Below, piece by piece: positions 9,624-17,349 of a DNA stretch of 37,563 bases. Origin of the DNA: Candidatus Woesearchaeota archaeon CG_4_10_14_0_2_um_filter_33_13. GTDB taxonomy: Archaea; Nanobdellota; Nanobdellia; Woesearchaeales; GW2011-AR9. Each line of letters opens with the position of its first letter. Positions within the stretch are counted from its first letter, which is position 1. The notes beneath the pieces are model-generated. The model made no database searches. It had not been told where the DNA came from and saw nothing but the letters and a program-made list of their open reading frames with translations. The DNA lies in assembly GCA_002792115.1 (NCBI GenBank), contig PFNQ01000022.1, positions 1 through 37,563 on the forward strand, written 5' to 3'. The translations under genes were made by a program, and so were the position numbers.

Positions 9624-9955
9624 AACTATTACCTTCACTAAAGTTAAGGAAAAGGTATCTTGTTTTTGAGATTATCTCGGAAGAGAAGTTTTCAGTTGAG
9701 GAGGTTAAAGAACAATTTGATAAAGATTTGTTGTTGTTCTGGGGCCATTTAGGTTTATCTCGGGCCTTGCCCGTTTTGATTAAAGAAAAATTTAATCGCG
9801 AGAAACAGCGTTTTATCATTAAAGTTAACCATAAACACGTTGATGAGCTTAAAAGTGCTTTAAGCTTAAGCAAAAGTATTAAAAACAAGCCAGTAATATT
9901 AAAATCAATAATAACTTCCGGCACAATAAAGAAAGCTAGTGGTTACTTAAATTAA
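9620..9955 (+). CDS. rnp2: RNase P protein component 2 (Pop5/Rpp14 family)
   Basis: 111 aa, the usual length for archaeal Pop5. Matching features are the N-terminal LRKRYLVFEIIS strand, a central WGHLGLSRALPVLI helix and a C-terminal ILKSIITSGTIKKASGYL segment (family pattern VSGTIK). Pop5 pairs with Rpp30 in the protein part of RNase P, which trims tRNA 5' leaders. The start overlaps the stop of the SSB-like gene by 4 nt, and the proteasome alpha gene follows 26 nt later. RNase P genes next to exosome genes fit the archaeal exosome superoperon described from comparative genomics. Rpp30 is not in this window. Confidence 0.85.
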   Translation: MKLLPSLKLRKRYLVFEIISEEKFSVEEVKEQFDKDLLLFWGHLGLSRALPVLIKEKFNREKQRFIIKVNHKHVDELKSALSLSKSIKNKPVILKSIITSGTIKKASGYLN

Positions 9956-9981
9956 ATAGTTAAAAAGCGAGGTGGATATCC

Positions 9982-10701
9982 ATGAATAAACAAATGATCG
10001 ATAAAATGGGTTATGATCGGTCCATTACAATGTTTTCTCCTGATGGTCGATTATTACAGGTAGAATATGCAAAGAAAACAGTTAAGCAAGGCTCAACAGC
10101 TATTGGTTTAGTCTGTAAGGATGGTATTGTTTTCATTGCTGACAAGAGAGTCACATCAAAATTGATGGTGCCCAGTACTATTGAAAAAACCTTTCGTGTA
10201 GATGATCATATTGTTGCTTCTGCAGCAGGGATTATTTCTGATGCGAGAGTTTTAGTTGACAGAGCCCAATTAAAAGCCCAGCAGCATTTTGTAACTTATG
10301 ATACAAAGATTGATGTAATTTCAATAGTTAAAGAGATTTGTGATTTACAACAGATTTGTACTCAATCAGCAGGATTAAGGCCATTTGGTGTTTCTATGTT
10401 AGTAGGTGGTGTAGAGGAAGATGGTGATTTGAAGCTATTCTTGACTGAACCATATGGACTATATTTCCAGTATATGGCTGCAGTTATCGGCGAAGGAGAA
10501 TCAGAAATTGAGCCAATCTTGCAAAAAAAGTATAAGCCAAGCATGACTGTTAATGAAGGACTTAAATTTGGCTTAGAATTGCTTAAAGAGTTTTTGAAAG
10601 GGGAGTTAGGATTTGAACGCATAGATGCTGTAAAGATTACTCTTACTGAGAAGAAATCTACAAAATTAGGCGTTGATGAATTGAAAAAGTTGTTTAAATA
10701 A
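9982..10701 (+). CDS. psmA: 20S proteasome subunit alpha
   Basis: 239 aa, full length. The N-terminal alpha signature YDRSITMFSPDGRLLQVEYA forms the gate and outer ring contact, followed by the Ntn-fold core (GSTAIGLVCKDGIVFIADKR) and RPFGVSMLVGG. Alpha subunits are not proteolytic: there is no N-terminal catalytic Thr, as expected. They form the outer heptameric rings of the cytoplasmic proteasome. GAGGTGG lies 7 nt before the ATG, a good Shine-Dalgarno for an internal operon gene. It lies between the RNase P subunit and SBDS, as in many archaea. Confidence 0.96.
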   Translation: MNKQMIDKMGYDRSITMFSPDGRLLQVEYAKKTVKQGSTAIGLVCKDGIVFIADKRVTSKLMVPSTIEKTFRVDDHIVASAAGIISDARVLVDRAQLKAQQHFVTYDTKIDVISIVKEICDLQQICTQSAGLRPFGVSMLVGGVEEDGDLKLFLTEPYGLYFQYMAAVIGEGESEIEPILQKKYKPSMTVNEGLKFGLELLKEFLKGELGFERIDAVKITLTEKKSTKLGVDELKKLFK

Positions 10702-10735
10702 TTTCTTATTCTTTTATATTTTTCAATTTTATTAC
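10702..10735 (+). terminator. T-rich possible terminator after psmA
   Basis: A T-rich run (TTTCTTATTCTTTTATATTT and onward) starts right after the psmA stop. Archaeal termination often occurs in such tracts without a hairpin. No TATA-like box lies at the usual distance before SBDS, so it may be only partial attenuation inside one long unit. Confidence 0.35.
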
Positions 10736-10790
10736 CCTCTAAAAATGTTAAAAATGATAACGGATTACCTAATAATGGAGAATTATACTT

Positions 10791-11477
10791 ATGGCGGAAA
10801 AAATTAGTTTAGCAAGGATCAAAAAATTTGGTCAGACTTTTGAAATATCTATAGATCCAGATTTGGCGCTTAAATTTAAGAATAAAGAACTAACTGATGT
10901 ACGAGAAGTTTTGCAATCAGAGCAGATTTATTCTGATGTACATAAAGGCCTGATTATTTCTCCGGCTAAACTTAAAGAAATATTCCACACTGATGATGCT
11001 CTTAAGGTAGCAGAACTTATTATATCTGAGGGAGAAATTCAGTTAACTTCTGAGCATAGAGCCAAAGAAAGAGGGCAGAAATGGTTGCGTTTGATTGAGA
11101 TGATTCGTCGTTTAAGTGTTGATCCTCGAACGAATTTACCTCATCCTGCAGAAAGAATTGAGGCTGCATTAGAACAAGCTAAAGTTCATTTAGATGAGCA
11201 TAAACCGGTGGAAGAACAATTTGATTCAATTGTTACTAAACTTCGGCCCATTTTGCCTTTAAAAATTGAACAAAAAATAATGATTGTAGAGATCCCCACC
11301 ACTTTTGTTGGCAAATCTTATCAAATTGTGAAAAATAATAGCAAGATTTTAAAAGAGGAATGGAAATCTGATGGTAGTTGGAGAATAAGAATGGAGGTCC
11401 CCGCTGGCTTTCAGCAAGAGTTTATCGATAAGCTGAACGCAATAACGCACGGGGAATGTATTATAGAAAATGAGTAA
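10791..11477 (+). CDS. Ribosome maturation protein SBDS (Sdo1)
   Basis: 228 aa, the typical archaeal length. Residues 1-90 are the FYSH domain (MAEKISLARIKKFGQTFEIS, with the VHKG motif). The middle helical domain contains RAKERGQKWLRLIEMIRRLSVDPRT-like sequence, and the C-terminal ferredoxin-like domain contains LPLKIEQKIMIVEIP. SBDS helps release the anti-association factor aIF6 from the 50S subunit. A GGAG lies 10 nt before the ATG. The gene overlaps rrp4 by 8 nt, the well-known linkage of SBDS with exosome genes. Confidence 0.96.
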   Translation: MAEKISLARIKKFGQTFEISIDPDLALKFKNKELTDVREVLQSEQIYSDVHKGLIISPAKLKEIFHTDDALKVAELIISEGEIQLTSEHRAKERGQKWLRLIEMIRRLSVDPRTNLPHPAERIEAALEQAKVHLDEHKPVEEQFDSIVTKLRPILPLKIEQKIMIVEIPTTFVGKSYQIVKNNSKILKEEWKSDGSWRIRMEVPAGFQQEFIDKLNAITHGECIIENE

Positions 11478-12183
11478 TTTAATAGTTAAGGAACGTGATA
11501 TTGTCATTCCTGGCGACATTTTGGCCGAAGGAATGGATTATCTACCCGGTGATAATACTTATCGGGAAGGTGATAAAATTTTCTCAAAGATTTTAGGATT
11601 AACTGGTGTTGCTGGAAGAGTTATTAGAATAACGCCTTTGTCTGGTCCTTATGTGCCTAAGGTTGGTGATAAAATTATTGGTAAGGTAACCGATATGACT
11701 ATGACTAGTTTTAGAGTGGATACTGGGACAGCATATTCAGCAATGTTAAATATTAGAGATGCAACAACTCGCTTTGTCAGAAGTGATGAAGACATGAGTA
11801 GAATTCTTAATATTGGTGAGTATATTGTTGTTAAGATAACCAAGGTTACTTCACAAAATCTAATTGATTTGAGCATGAAAGAACCAGGTTTACATAAAGT
11901 TATTGGTGGAAGAATTATCAAAATTAATTCCCAGAAAGTTCCTCGAGTAATTGGTAAGCAAGGTAGCATGATTAATTTAATAAAAAATAAAACTGGCTGT
12001 AACATTACCGTCGGTCAGAATGGTTTTGTGTGGATCAAAGGAACTCCTGAAAATGAGTTATTAGTGACGAAGGCCATTAAGTTGATTGAAGAGAAGTCTC
12101 ATCAAGAAGGGTTAACTGAAAAAGTTGACGCATTTTTGGGAGATATCAAGGCCCCAGAAGGGTCTGTAGTAACGGAGGAATAA
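11470..12183 (+). CDS. rrp4: Exosome complex RNA-binding cap protein Rrp4
   Basis: 237 aa. Domain order: N-terminal beta domain (IVIPGDILAEGMDYLPGDNT), S1 domain (GDKIIGKVTDMTMTSFRVDT), KH domain (GGRIIKINSQKVPRVIGKQG then a helix), and a C-terminal acidic tail. Rrp4 forms the trimeric cap that guides RNA 3' ends into the Rrp41/Rrp42 ring. The start codon lies inside the end of SBDS (ATGAGTAA overlap) and the stop is 2 nt from rrp41, so the set is transcribed and translated together. Confidence 0.96.
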   Translation: MSNLIVKERDIVIPGDILAEGMDYLPGDNTYREGDKIFSKILGLTGVAGRVIRITPLSGPYVPKVGDKIIGKVTDMTMTSFRVDTGTAYSAMLNIRDATTRFVRSDEDMSRILNIGEYIVVKITKVTSQNLIDLSMKEPGLHKVIGGRIIKINSQKVPRVIGKQGSMINLIKNKTGCNITVGQNGFVWIKGTPENELLVTKAIKLIEEKSHQEGLTEKVDAFLGDIKAPEGSVVTEE

Positions 12184-12185
12184 AA

Positions 12186-12887
12186 ATGGCTTATACTAAG
12201 AGAGTAGACGGAAGAAAATTTGATGAACTTAGGCCAATGGAAGCTAAAGCAGGAATCATCCCTAATGCTGATGGGTCTGCTTACTTTAAGATTGGTAAAA
12301 CTACTGCTTACGCAGCTGTTTATGGTCCTCGTGAATTATATCCAAGATTCTTACAAAATCCAAAGAAAGGAGTTTTACGTTGCCATTACAGCATGATGCC
12401 GTTTTCTGGTTCTGGTGAAAGAATTAGACCCGGATCAAACAGAAGGGCACAAGAAATTTCTATGGTCATGGCTAACGCTTTAAATCCAGTAGTTGATTTA
12501 AGTGCATTTCCAAATGCCGTAGTAGATGTTTTTGTTGAGTTGCCTCAAACTGATGCTGGAACAAGGTGTGCTGCCATTAGTGCTGCTGCTATTGCTTTGG
12601 CTGACGCGGGTATTCCAATGAAAGATATGGTCTGTTCTGTTGCAGTAGGTCAAGTTGACGGTGCAGTAGTGGCTGATCTTTGTTATGACGAAGAAGCTTA
12701 CGACGCAATCGTTTCTGATATTCCTGTAGCGATGACTCATAATAGTAAAGAAATTACTTTATTACAAATGGACGGCGAGATTTCTAAAGACGATTTAATT
12801 AAAGCTTTGGAATTAGCAAAAGTAAGTTTGGAACAGGTCTATCAATTACAACAAAAAACCTTGAGAGAAAGGTTTTCTAGCGAGTAG
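12186..12887 (+). CDS. rrp41: Exosome complex exonuclease Rrp41
   Basis: 233 aa RNase PH-family subunit that normally carries the phosphorolytic active site of the archaeal exosome ring, paired with Rrp42. Recognisable parts are RVDGRKFDELRPMEAKAGII, the GPRE loop, RCHYSMMPFS, the phosphate-binding arginines around GSGERIRPGSNRR, QTDAGTRCAAISAAAIALA and the end ITLLQMDGEIS. In the active-site loop the sequence reads DLCYDEEAYDAIVSDIPVA, whereas the usual archaeal pattern is D-L-x3-EDNYGEADVPVA. The first catalytic Asp therefore appears to be Glu, and the loop is two residues longer. The second Asp is kept. Whether activity is retained cannot be read from the sequence. Confidence 0.95.
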   Translation: MAYTKRVDGRKFDELRPMEAKAGIIPNADGSAYFKIGKTTAYAAVYGPRELYPRFLQNPKKGVLRCHYSMMPFSGSGERIRPGSNRRAQEISMVMANALNPVVDLSAFPNAVVDVFVELPQTDAGTRCAAISAAAIALADAGIPMKDMVCSVAVGQVDGAVVADLCYDEEAYDAIVSDIPVAMTHNSKEITLLQMDGEISKDDLIKALELAKVSLEQVYQLQQKTLRERFSSE

Positions 12888-12898
12888 GTGAGTAAAAA

Positions 12899-13687
12899 AT
12901 GATTGTTAATAAAGATACGATTGCGCAATTAGCAAATGAAGGTAAAAGGCTTGATGGTAGATCCTTAACAGATTATCGTCAACCAATTAAAATAGAGACA
13001 AATATCTCCTGGACGGCAGAAGGAAGTACAAAAGTACAAATTGGAAATACTGTAGTAATGGCTGGAGTTAAGTTATCTATTGAAAAACCATACAACGACA
13101 CTTCTGATGAAGGAGGCATAATGATTAATGCTGAACTTTTACCTTTATCTAGTCCTGAGTATGAACCAGGACCACCACAGATGAAAGCTATTGAATTAGC
13201 TAGGGTAACAGACAGAGGGATTAGAGAAGCAAAAGCTATTGATCTTAAAAAGTTGTGTATTGAAGCAGGAGAGAAAGCTTGGTTTGTTATCATTGATTTA
13301 GTTACAATTAATGATGAAGGTAACCTTTTCGATGCCGCAAGTTTGGCAGCCTTAGCAGCTTTAAAATCAGCTAAATTTCCAGTAGTTAACGCTGATGGAT
13401 CTATTGATTATAAGAAAAAAACTGATAAGAGCTTACCTTTAGTAAAGGAACCGTTAGCAGTTACTATCTATAAAATTAATGGCCATCTTTTTGTCGATCC
13501 TACTGTTGAAGAAGAGAAATCTCATGAAGCTAGATTAACAGTTGCTTCTGATGAGAAAGGAACAATTTCTGCTTTACAAAAAGGCGGAGAAGAACCTTTA
13601 ACAATTGAAGACATCTCAAAGATTTGTGATTTGGCTTTAGAAAAGGCAAAATTTTTAAGGACAGAGCTTAATAAAGCTTTAAAATAG
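12899..13687 (+). CDS. rrp42: Exosome complex component Rrp42
   Basis: 262 aa RNase PH-family protein that alternates with Rrp41 in the exosome ring but lacks the catalytic Asp pair. Family features include the N-terminal helix plus GKRLDGRSLTDYRQPIKIET, GSTKVQIGNTVVMAGVKLSI, LLPLSSPEYEPGPP, DRGIREAKAIDLKKLCIEAG and the DLVTINDEGNLFDAASLAAL stretch. Length and motif order match other archaeal Rrp42. It follows rrp41 by 11 nt, with GTGAG as a weak Shine-Dalgarno, and precedes rpoK by 9 nt. Confidence 0.95.
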   Translation: MIVNKDTIAQLANEGKRLDGRSLTDYRQPIKIETNISWTAEGSTKVQIGNTVVMAGVKLSIEKPYNDTSDEGGIMINAELLPLSSPEYEPGPPQMKAIELARVTDRGIREAKAIDLKKLCIEAGEKAWFVIIDLVTINDEGNLFDAASLAALAALKSAKFPVVNADGSIDYKKKTDKSLPLVKEPLAVTIYKINGHLFVDPTVEEEKSHEARLTVASDEKGTISALQKGGEEPLTIEDISKICDLALEKAKFLRTELNKALK

Positions 13688-13696
13688 GTCTTAAAA

Positions 13697-13903
13697 ATGG
13701 CAGAAGAAAAAATTGAATACACAAAATATGAGAAAGCTAGAATGATCGGTTCTCGAGCATTACAGTTATCGATGGGTGCCCCTTTTTTAGTTAAGTTGGA
13801 TCAGAAGGAATTAGAAAAAATGAAATTCAATCCAATTGAAATTGCTATGCGTGAGTATGATGAGGGTGTTTTGCCAATAACTGTTAGAAGACCAGCAGCT
13901 TAA
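13697..13903 (+). CDS. rpoK: DNA-directed RNA polymerase subunit K (Rpo6)
   Basis: 68 aa. The diagnostic sequence is [20 protein letters not shown], followed by GAP, the [13 protein letters not shown] helix and [10 protein letters not shown], homologous to eukaryotic RPB6. It stabilises the clamp side of RNA polymerase. It is the last gene of the exosome run, 9 nt after rrp42. In many archaea this position holds ribosomal L37Ae/RpoP/prefoldin genes and rpoK sits elsewhere, so the linkage is slightly unusual. A long T-rich tract follows. Confidence 0.95.
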   Translation: MAEEKIEYTKYEKARMIGSRALQLSMGAPFLVKLDQKELEKMKFNPIEIAMREYDEGVLPITVRRPAA

Positions 13904-13932
13904 TTTTTTTTATAATTTTTTAATTTTATTTA
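13904..13932 (+). terminator. T-rich terminator after rpoK
   Basis: Immediately after the rpoK stop there are eight T in a row and then further T tracts, with no gene until 14047. This is a likely archaeal intrinsic (oligo-T) terminator of the exosome operon. Confidence 0.55.
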
Positions 13933-14046
13933 ATTCTAAAATTAATAAAAACAAATAACTGTATCGATTAAAAAAGCAAAAAGAGTGTTTAAACAATATT
14001 TCTTTAGAATTTGATACAATGATAAGATAGTATATATGAGGTAAAA

Positions 14047-15594
14047 ATGAAACAATTTAGTAATTTAAACAGAGATGATATTAAAAAAACATATTCATTT
14101 CAATGTAAAATTGAAGAGATTAGACAAACAAGTGGTCCAACAATCTTTACATTATATGACGGAACTAAAACAATTAAATCAACCGGTTTTATAAAACCAG
14201 GGGAAAGGGCTTTCCCAGAGTTAGAACGTGGACAAAATGTGTCAATTAAAGGCCAGGTATTCGAAAGAGATGGTTTTTTTGAGATTGAGATTAAAGAAGC
14301 AACGCCTTTAAATTCTGATCTTGAGAAAGAATTTATTGAGAATTTAGAAAAGTTAGCAAACCAACAGGCGGAACCGTTTGATATCCCATTCATCGTCGAT
14401 TCAAAAGTTTTGAATGATCTAAGACCGATGATGCTTAATGTTGCCAAGGAAATTAGAAAAGCAATCTTTAGTAATCGGAAAATTATCTTAAAACATCATG
14501 CAGATTGTGATGGTTATTCTGCGGGTATTGCCTTAGAAAGAGCGATACTTCCTCTAATTCAAGAACAACATGGAGTAGATTCTGCAGAATGGTTTTATTA
14601 TAAAAGGGGTCCATCAAAAGCTCCATTTTATGAATATGCTGACGTGGTAAAAGATTTAAGTTTTTCAATTGATGATATGAACAGATTTGGACAAAAAGCT
14701 CCTTTAATTATTTTAGCAGATAATGGTTCTACTGAGCAAGATTTACTTGCAATTAAGAAATTAAAAATTTATGGAGCTAAAGTGGTTGTTATTGATCACC
14801 ATTATCCTGGCGAGGTAGTAAACTATCGGGTCGCTGTCGATGAATTTTTAGACGCACATGTTAATCCCTATTTAATGGGACATGACTCCACTATGTGTGC
14901 CGGAATCCTAGGTACTGAAATTGCAAGAATGATCAATAATAATGTTCACCAAATAAAGCATATCCCTGCACTAGCTGCAACTGCAGATAGAAGTAAAGGC
15001 GAAGCGATTGATAAATACAAAGAGATTGCTTTTAAGATTGGTTTAGACCAAGAGTATTTATCAAAGCTAGCTGAATGTATCGATTTCGAATCATATTATG
15101 TTAAATTTATGGAATCTCGGGGATTGGTAAACGATCTATTTGGCGCAGATGTTGATAAGCAAAGACAAATGGTTGAACTATTATACAAAGATATTGAAAA
15201 AAGATATGAAAAATCATTACTTGCTGCAAAACATTATATGAAAGTTGAAGACGGTGGAAAATATTTACTTGTAAGTTTAGTTGCTGATAAGGTGACTTCA
15301 AGAGGGGAATACCCCGCAATTGGGAAACTGATTGGAATGACACATGATTTTGTTTCTAACCAAAATCCTAGTCGAGGAGTAATTAGCATGGGTTTAGGTC
15401 CAGATTTTATTACTTTAAGAATGAGCGATTCTGTTAACTTTAGTGTTAGTGAACTTATTAATGAGCTAACTAAGAAAATCCCTCATGGTTCAATTGAAGG
15501 AGGGGGCCATAAGCATGCTGGAAGTATTAAATTCTTAGAAGGTGCTCATGATGAAGTCCACAAGCTTTTATTTGAAAAGTTAAGAGGCTTTTAA
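14047..15594 (+). CDS. OB-fold + DHH/DHHA1 phosphoesterase (archaeal RecJ-like)
   Basis: 515 aa. Residues about 14-85 are an OB fold of the tRNA_anti type (TIFTLYDGTKTIKSTGFIKP). The DHH domain starts near 147 with KHHADCDGYSAG (H150, H151, D153, D155), continues with LADNGST (about 224-230) and IDHH (249-252), and the DHHA1 end shows GGGHKHAG (485-492). These are the Mn-binding and substrate-binding motifs of RecJ/DHH nucleases. Proteins of this architecture are the archaeal RecJ-like single-strand nucleases; some partner with MCM/GINS, others trim RNA. The substrate is not decided here. GAGG lies 5 nt before the ATG. No clear TATA box at the leaderless distance. Transcribed alone, with T-rich flanks. 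Confidence 0.88.
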   Translation: MKQFSNLNRDDIKKTYSFQCKIEEIRQTSGPTIFTLYDGTKTIKSTGFIKPGERAFPELERGQNVSIKGQVFERDGFFEIEIKEATPLNSDLEKEFIENLEKLANQQAEPFDIPFIVDSKVLNDLRPMMLNVAKEIRKAIFSNRKIILKHHADCDGYSAGIALERAILPLIQEQHGVDSAEWFYYKRGPSKAPFYEYADVVKDLSFSIDDMNRFGQKAPLIILADNGSTEQDLLAIKKLKIYGAKVVVIDHHYPGEVVNYRVAVDEFLDAHVNPYLMGHDSTMCAGILGTEIARMINNNVHQIKHIPALAATADRSKGEAIDKYKEIAFKIGLDQEYLSKLAECIDFESYYVKFMESRGLVNDLFGADVDKQRQMVELLYKDIEKRYEKSLLAAKHYMKVEDGGKYLLVSLVADKVTSRGEYPAIGKLIGMTHDFVSNQNPSRGVISMGLGPDFITLRMSDSVNFSVSELINELTKKIPHGSIEGGGHKHAGSIKFLEGAHDEVHKLLFEKLRGF

Positions 15595-15640
15595 TCTTTT
15601 TATTAGTTTTTACTATTTATTTTTTCAATATTTTTTGAAG
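15595..15640 (+). terminator. T-rich terminator after the DHH gene
   Basis: Repeated T tracts (TTTTTATTAG, TATTTATTTTTTC, ATATTTTTTG) follow the stop codon. Likely transcription termination zone before the DUF357 promoter. Confidence 0.45.
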
Positions 15641-15670
15641 TGCTCCGATTGATGAATTAAAGAACAAACT

Positions 15671-15678
15671 TTTTATAT
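15671..15678 (+). promoter_or_regulatory. TATA-like box for the DUF357 gene
   Basis: TTTTATAT, centred about 25 nt before the ATG at 15700. Predicts a leaderless mRNA. Confidence 0.55.
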
Positions 15679-15699
15679 CTGAGATAAAATTTAATAAAA

Positions 15700-15984
15700 A
15701 TGGATAACCTTGTTACTGAAGAGAAACTGAAAAAGTATTTTTCTATCACTAAAGAAGCCCTGGATATGGCTAGAGATAAATTTGATAAGGACAGAATTAA
15801 TGAAGCGGAAGACTTCTTTGACATGGCTTCTAGGTATTATTCAGATGCCCAACATTTTGAAAAACAACAAAATTTAGTGCTAGCTTTTGCTGCTCTTAAC
15901 TACGCCCATGGCTGGCTTGATGCAGGAGCTAGAATTGGCTTATTCAAAGTTAAAGATTCTAGACTTTTTACCGTTGATGATTAA
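15700..15984 (+). CDS. DUF357 family protein
   Basis: 94 aa, all helical. The C-terminal half shows the DUF357 pattern: EDFFDMASRYYSDAQHFEKQ, then LVLAFAALNYAHGWLDAGAR and IGLF. DUF357 is a short archaeal family of unknown biochemical role, and helical-hairpin packing is all that can be inferred. The gene is a single unit: a TATA-like box 25 nt upstream makes it leaderless, and about 180 nt separate it from the following regulator. Confidence 0.85.
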   Translation: MDNLVTEEKLKKYFSITKEALDMARDKFDKDRINEAEDFFDMASRYYSDAQHFEKQQNLVLAFAALNYAHGWLDAGARIGLFKVKDSRLFTVDD

Positions 15985-16053
15985 ATTCTTAATGTGTGAA
16001 AATAGAAAGCATATAGTTTATAACTACTAATAAGTACTAAATCTCCCGAAAGC

Positions 16054-16062
16054 TTTATAAAT
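16054..16062 (+). promoter_or_regulatory. TATA-like box for the TrmB-family regulator, followed by a leader
   Basis: TTTATAAAT, centred about 105 nt before the ATG. It would give a leader of about 80 nt. A second AT-rich box (TTTTATAATAA, near 16078-16088) could instead give about 50 nt. Either way this gene differs from the leaderless majority. Confidence 0.4.
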
Positions 16063-16162
16063 CAGTCTTAGTTTTAAGTTTTATAATAATCAAAAGGGGT
16101 TCTGATTTGTTTAGAGGAGATGGTTGTTTTTAAGAAAGTCATAATACACGTGGGGGATATAT

Positions 16163-16951
16163 ATGATCGTACAAAAAGATTTTTTAAACAAACTAAAGGA
16201 TTTTGGTTTGAACTCATACGAAAGTAAACTGTGGGTTGCATTATTATCTAGAGGAGTTTCTACCGCCGGAGAATTATCTGACATTTCTAACGTTCCAAGA
16301 TCAAGAGCTTATGATGTTCTTGAATCTCTTGAAAAGAAAGGGTTTGTTGTAGTTAAAGTTGGTAAGCCAATTAAATACTTAGCAGTTCCTCCTAATGAGG
16401 TTGTTGAAAGAGTTAAGAAGAAGGTATTAGAAGAAGCCGATCAAAGAAATAAAGTGTTGTCACAATTAAAGGATTCTGAAGTGTTAGAAGAATTAAGTAC
16501 TTTACACCATGAAGGAATAAAGTTAGTTGATCCTACTGATAGGAGTGGGGCTTTCAGAGGTAGAGATAAAGTTCATGAACATCTTTCTGTTATGGTTAAA
16601 AATGCTCAGAATAATATTACTTTGTTAACTTCAAAAGATGGGTTAGACAGAAAATACGAACTTTTAGTTAATAGTTTAAGGAAAGCTGCAAAGAAAGGAG
16701 TAAAGATAAAGATTGCTACAACGGGCGTGGCAAATAAAGATATTGTTAATGACTTATCTAAGATTGCAGCTATTAAAGCAGTTAAGAATAATAGTAACGC
16801 TCGATTTTGTATTATTGATAACAAGGAGATGCTACTTTTCTTGACTGATGATAAAAAAGTACACAAAAGTTATGATAGTGCGGTATGGATAGAAGCACCA
16901 CACTTTGTTGATTATTTTGGTAGTATTTTTGATAATGAGTTTAAGCAGTAA
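16163..16951 (+). CDS. TrmB-family transcriptional regulator
   Basis: 262 aa. Residues about 8-75 are a winged helix-turn-helix of the TrmB type (LNSYESKLWVALLSRGVSTA, then ELSDISNVPRSRAYDVLESL and a KKGFVVVKVGKPIKY wing). Residues about 85-110 are a coiled helix, and residues about 125-262 resemble the PLD-like ligand or dimer domain found in this family (LVNSLRKAAKKGVKIKIAT). The family usually binds sugars or related effectors, but the ligand here is unknown. GGGGG lies 6 nt upstream of the ATG and there is an untranslated leader, in contrast with neighbouring genes. An AATCA/TGATT inverted repeat in the leader (16089-16106) is a possible autoregulatory site (weak). Confidence 0.85.
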   Translation: MIVQKDFLNKLKDFGLNSYESKLWVALLSRGVSTAGELSDISNVPRSRAYDVLESLEKKGFVVVKVGKPIKYLAVPPNEVVERVKKKVLEEADQRNKVLSQLKDSEVLEELSTLHHEGIKLVDPTDRSGAFRGRDKVHEHLSVMVKNAQNNITLLTSKDGLDRKYELLVNSLRKAAKKGVKIKIATTGVANKDIVNDLSKIAAIKAVKNNSNARFCIIDNKEMLLFLTDDKKVHKSYDSAVWIEAPHFVDYFGSIFDNEFKQ

Positions 16952-16952
16952 G

Positions 16953-16960
16953 TTTTTAAA
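16953..16960 (+). promoter_or_regulatory. TATA-like box for pth2
   Basis: TTTTTAAA, centred about 27 nt before the ATG at 16984. Predicts a leaderless transcript separate from the regulator gene. Confidence 0.5.
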
Positions 16961-16983
16961 CTCTTTTTCTTTCTCTTTATTTT

Positions 16984-17331
16984 ATGTCAGAATATAAACA
17001 AGTAATATTAGTTAGGCAGGATTTAAAGTTGCCAAAAGGAAAATTAGCTGCTCAAGCAGCTCATGCTTCCGTAGAAGCAGTTCTTAAATCAGATGCTTCT
17101 ATAGTTAAAGCATGGCGTAAGATTGGTATGGCTAAGATTGTTGTTAAAGTAGCTGATGAAAAAGAATTGATAAAATACTTTCAGAAAGCTAAGGATGAAG
17201 GTTTAGTTGCTTCTTTGATTACTGATGCTGGTAGAACCGTAGTTGAACCAGGAACTAGAACTTGTGCTGCTATTGGTCCAGACGAAGAAGAGAAGATTGA
17301 TTTAATTACTAAAGATCTTTCTCTGTTGTAA
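16984..17331 (+). CDS. pth2: Peptidyl-tRNA hydrolase 2
   Basis: 115 aa, full length for Pth2. Signature parts are the KQVILVRQDLKLPKGKLAAQ strand-helix with the catalytic Lys/His region AAQAAHAS, the LITDAGRTVVEPGTRTCAAI segment and GPDEEEKIDLIT near the C-terminus. It cleaves the ester bond of peptidyl-tRNA released from stalled ribosomes and acts in the cytoplasm. The TATA-like box at 16953-16960 indicates a leaderless mRNA. It converges with the thymidine-kinase-like gene, 18 nt apart. Confidence 0.96.
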   Translation: MSEYKQVILVRQDLKLPKGKLAAQAAHASVEAVLKSDASIVKAWRKIGMAKIVVKVADEKELIKYFQKAKDEGLVASLITDAGRTVVEPGTRTCAAIGPDEEEKIDLITKDLSLL

Positions 17332-17349
17332 TTTTTATAATCTCAAAAA

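Noticed and set aside
16120-16227. 35-codon ORF in the leader of the TrmB-type regulator, preceded by GAGGAG
   Set aside because: The GAGGAG touches the ATG with no spacing and the ORF overlaps the regulator out of frame. A regulatory uORF is possible but not supported.
17332-17349. Bidirectional hairpin terminator between pth2 and the TK-like gene
   Set aside because: The AT-rich stretch has only partial symmetry and arms that do not pair cleanly.
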